Source: RYN-230 sp963717125 (lineage in GTDB: Bacteria > Actinomycetota > Actinomycetes > Streptosporangiales > Streptosporangiaceae). Taken from it: a stretch of DNA of 64,000 bases. The translations under genes and the position numbers were made by a program. This document shows, one piece after another, positions 61,518 through 64,000 of this stretch. Every line of letters begins with the position of its first letter. The first letter of the stretch is position 1. The stretch is from positions 1 through 64,000 of the forward strand of contig CAVQVG010000005.1 of NCBI GenBank assembly GCA_963717125.1, in the 5' to 3' direction. Below the pieces are notes generated by a model. It was not told the DNA's origin. It was given only the letters and a program-made list of their open reading frames with translations, and did not search any database.

Positions 61518-64000
61518 ATGACCGCGAACAGCTTCGGCAGCCTGGCCACGCTGCGGGCCGGCGGGACCGAGTACCAGATACACCGGCTGGATGCGGTGGC
61601 CGGGTCGGCAAGCCTCCCGTTCAGCCTCAAGATCCTGCTGGAGAACCTGCTGCGCACCGAGGACGGGCGCAACGTCACCGCGGAGCATGTCACCGCGCTG
61701 GGGCAGTGGGACCCGCTGGGCGAGCCGTCCACCGAGATCCAGTTCACCCCGGCCCGGGTCATCCTCCAGGACCTGACCGGCGTGCCGGCCGTAGTCAACC
61801 TGGCCACCATGCGCGAAGCCATGCGGGACCTGGGCGGTGACCCGGCCAAGATCAACCCGCTGGTGCCCGCCGAACTGGTCATCGACCACTCGGTGGTGGC
61901 GGACATCTTCGGCCTGCCGGATGCCTTTGACCGGAACGTGGAGCTGGAGTTCGGCCGCAACCGCGAGCGATTCCAGTTCCTGCGCTGGGGTCAGGAGGCG
62001 TTCCGCCAGTTCAAGGTGGTGCCGCCGGGCACCGGCATCGTGCACCAGGTGAACATCGAGCACCTGGCCCGGGTGGTGATGGTCCGCGACGGCGCCGCCT
62101 ACCCGGACACCTGCGTCGGCACCGACTCGCACACCACCATGCAGAACGGCCTGGGTGTGCTCGGCTGGGGCGTGGGCGGCATCGAGGCCGAGGCGGCCAT
62201 GCTCGGCCAGCCGATCAGCATGCTGATCCCGCCGGTGGTCGGCTTCCGGCTGACCGGTGAGCTGCCGGCCGGCGTCACCGCGACCGACCTGGTGCTGACC
62301 ATCACCGAACTGCTCCGCAAGCACGGCGTGGTCGGCAAGTTCGTCGAGTTCTACGGCGACGGAGTGGGCTCGGTGCCGCTGGCCAACCGGGCCACCATCG
62401 GCAACATGAGCCCCGAGTTCGGCTCCACCTGCGCCATCTTCCCCATCGACGGGCAGACGCTGGACTATCTCCGGCTGACCGGCCGCCCGGACGAGCAGGT
62501 CGCGCTCGTCGAGGCGTACGCCAAGGAGCAGGGCCTATGGCACGACCCGGGCGCGGTGCTGCACTACTCCGAGGAACTCGAACTCGACCTGGGCAGCATC
62601 GTCCCGTCGCTGGCCGGCCCAAGCGGCCGCAGGACCGGGTGGCGCTGGCCGACGCCAAGCACGCGTTCCGCGAGGCGCTGGGCGCGTACGTGTCCGAGCC
62701 CAGCCTGGACAACGGGCTGGCCGGGACGTTCCCCGCGTCGGATCCGGTGGCCGAGGACGACTTCCCGCGCGCGTCCGCGCCGGCTCAGGTCGTCCTCGAC
62801 GACGGAACGAAGACGGCCGTGGATCACGGCTCGGTCGTGATCGCGGCCATTACCTCGTGCACGAACACCTCGAACCCGTCGGTCATGGTCGGCGCCGCAC
62901 TGCTGGCCAAGAAGGCGGTCGAGGCCGGGCTGTCCCGCAAGCCGTGGGTGAAGACCACGCTGGCGCCCGGCTCGAAGGTGGTCATGGACTACTACGAGCG
63001 CGCGGGACTCACCCCCTACCTGGAGAAGCTCGGCTTCAACCTGGTCGGCTACGGGTGCACCACCTGCATCGGCAACTCCGGGCCGCTGCCCGAGGCGATC
63101 AGCGAGGCTGTGGCCGAGAACGACCTGGCCGTGGTGTCGGTGCTGTCCGGCAACCGCAACTTCGAGGGCCGGATCAACCCGGACGTGAAGATGAACTACC
63201 TGGCCTCGCCGCCGCTGGTAGTCGCGTACGCGCTGGCCGGCACCATGGACTTTGACATGAATCGCGAGCCGCTCGGCTCGCGGGCCGACGGCAGCCCGGT
63301 GTACCTGGCGGACATCTGGCCGTCCGCCACAGAGATCGCTGCGGTGGTGCAGGACGCGGTCGCGGCCGAGATGTTCAGCCGCGACTACGCCGACGTGTTC
63401 GAAGGCGATGACCGCTGGCGCGCGCTGGACGTGCCCAGCGGGGACACCTTCGCCTGGGGCGAGGACTCCACCTACGTGCGGAAGCCACCGTACTTCGAGG
63501 GCATGCCGGACAAGCCCGCGCCGGTCAGCGACATCCACGGCGCCCGCGCGCTGGCCATGCTGGGGGACTCGGTGACCACCGACCACATCTCGCCGGCCTG
63601 CGCGATCAAGACGGACAGCCCGGCCGGGAAGTACCTGACCGAGCACGGGGTAGAGCGGAAGGACTTCAACTCCTACGGCTCGCGGCGCGGCAACCACGAG
63701 GTGATGATCCGCGGCACGTTTGCCAACATCCGGCTGCGCAACCAGCTCGCCCCGGGCACCGAGGGCGGGGTCACCGTGCACCTGCCGGACGGCGAGCAGA
63801 TGTCGATCTACGACGCGTCCCGCCAGTACATCGAGGAGGGCACGCCGCTGCTCGTGCTGGGCGGCAAGGAGTACGGCTCCGGCTCGTCCCGGGACTGGGC
63901 GGCCAAGGGCACCCTGCTGCTCGGCGTGCGCGCGGTACTGACCGAGTCGTTCGAGCGGATCCACCGGTCCAACCTGATCGGCATGGGCGTGCTGCCGCTG
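61518..64000 (+). pseudogene. acnA: Aconitate hydratase, frameshifted, runs off window
   Basis: An aconitase A, the TCA enzyme that isomerises citrate to isocitrate with a [4Fe-4S] cluster. The ATG at 61518 follows GGGAGG. The first frame reads MTANSFGSLATLRAGG to LGSIVPSLAGP (62617). A missing base at 62617-62621 moves the rest (KRPQDRVALADAKHAFREAL, cluster cysteines in TSCTNTS and GCTTCIGNSG, then DHISPACAIK) into another frame, which stays open to the window end. Aconitase is central to metabolism, so a sequence indel is more likely than a dead gene, unless a second copy exists. Confidence 0.88.

Noticed and set aside
1..64000. Prophage, insertion sequence, tRNA or rRNA genes
   Set aside because: I found no transposase, integrase, phage structural gene or recognisable tRNA/rRNA in the window.

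Overview
The window is a 64 kb piece of a high-GC actinobacterial chromosome. Nearly every codon ends in G or C, GTG starts are frequent, and many neighbouring genes share ATGA or GTGA stop/start overlaps. It carries families typical of Actinomycetota (domains of unknown function DUF3710, DUF3093, DUF4235 and DUF4232, two F420-type oxidoreductases, and a citrate synthase with a DNA-binding head). A soil filamentous actinomycete, perhaps near Streptosporangiales, is my best guess, but the genus cannot be read from the sequence. I see no rRNA, tRNA, CRISPR array, transposase or phage gene.

Left part (1-16 kb): a DUF885 peptidase-like gene, a DUF4232 lipoprotein and a frameshifted gamma-glutamyltransferase come first. 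A tightly coupled seven-gene minus-strand operon follows: histidine kinase, response regulator, DUF4129 protein, small membrane protein, MoxR ATPase, DUF58 protein, membrane protein. Divergent from it is a four-gene ABC-2 exporter operon (ATPase, permease, ATPase, permease).

Middle part (14.8-33.6 kb): a HhH-GPD repair protein is followed by a divergent pair, a homocitrate-synthase-like gene and a helix-turn-helix/citrate synthase fusion, with a perfect AT-rich inverted repeat between them. Then come an aldolase, DUF genes, an AI-2E family exporter, dUTPase-DUF3710, a TrkA pair, a TrmA/RumA-type RNA methyltransferase, YceI proteins around an F420 oxidoreductase, a Tat-exported GH2 glycosidase and a CopD-like membrane protein.

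Six-gene minus operon (41.2-33.6 kb): a LigD-type polymerase, two paralogous unknown proteins (one frameshifted), another unknown, a MoxR-like ATPase and a metallopeptidase-like/VWA protein. A 112-bp palindromic element with perfect 17-bp terminal inverted repeats sits inside it. This operon is one of the two best candidates for an undescribed system.

Right part (41-64 kb): lysyl-tRNA synthetase with a ten-copy hexanucleotide repeat in its N-terminus; then the second candidate system (45.5-53.1 kb): a BcsA-like GT2 glycosyltransferase divergent from a metallo-beta-lactamase/Rieske fusion, a UDP-sulfoquinovose synthase, a polysaccharide deacetylase and a lipoprotein. These could build a sulfoquinovose-containing surface glycan or lipid. 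Next are TrpB2, lipoproteins, a repeat-rich membrane protein, an MFS exporter, a beta-hydroxyacid dehydrogenase, a cupin, and aconitase running off the right edge.

Five genes (gamma-glutamyltransferase, response regulator, TrkA, an unknown paralog, aconitase) carry single frame breaks. Aconitase and the response regulator would be odd genes to lose, and one break is in a C5 homopolymer, so part of this probably reflects sequence or assembly indels rather than gene decay. A GC-rich dispersed palindromic repeat occurs several times between and inside genes.
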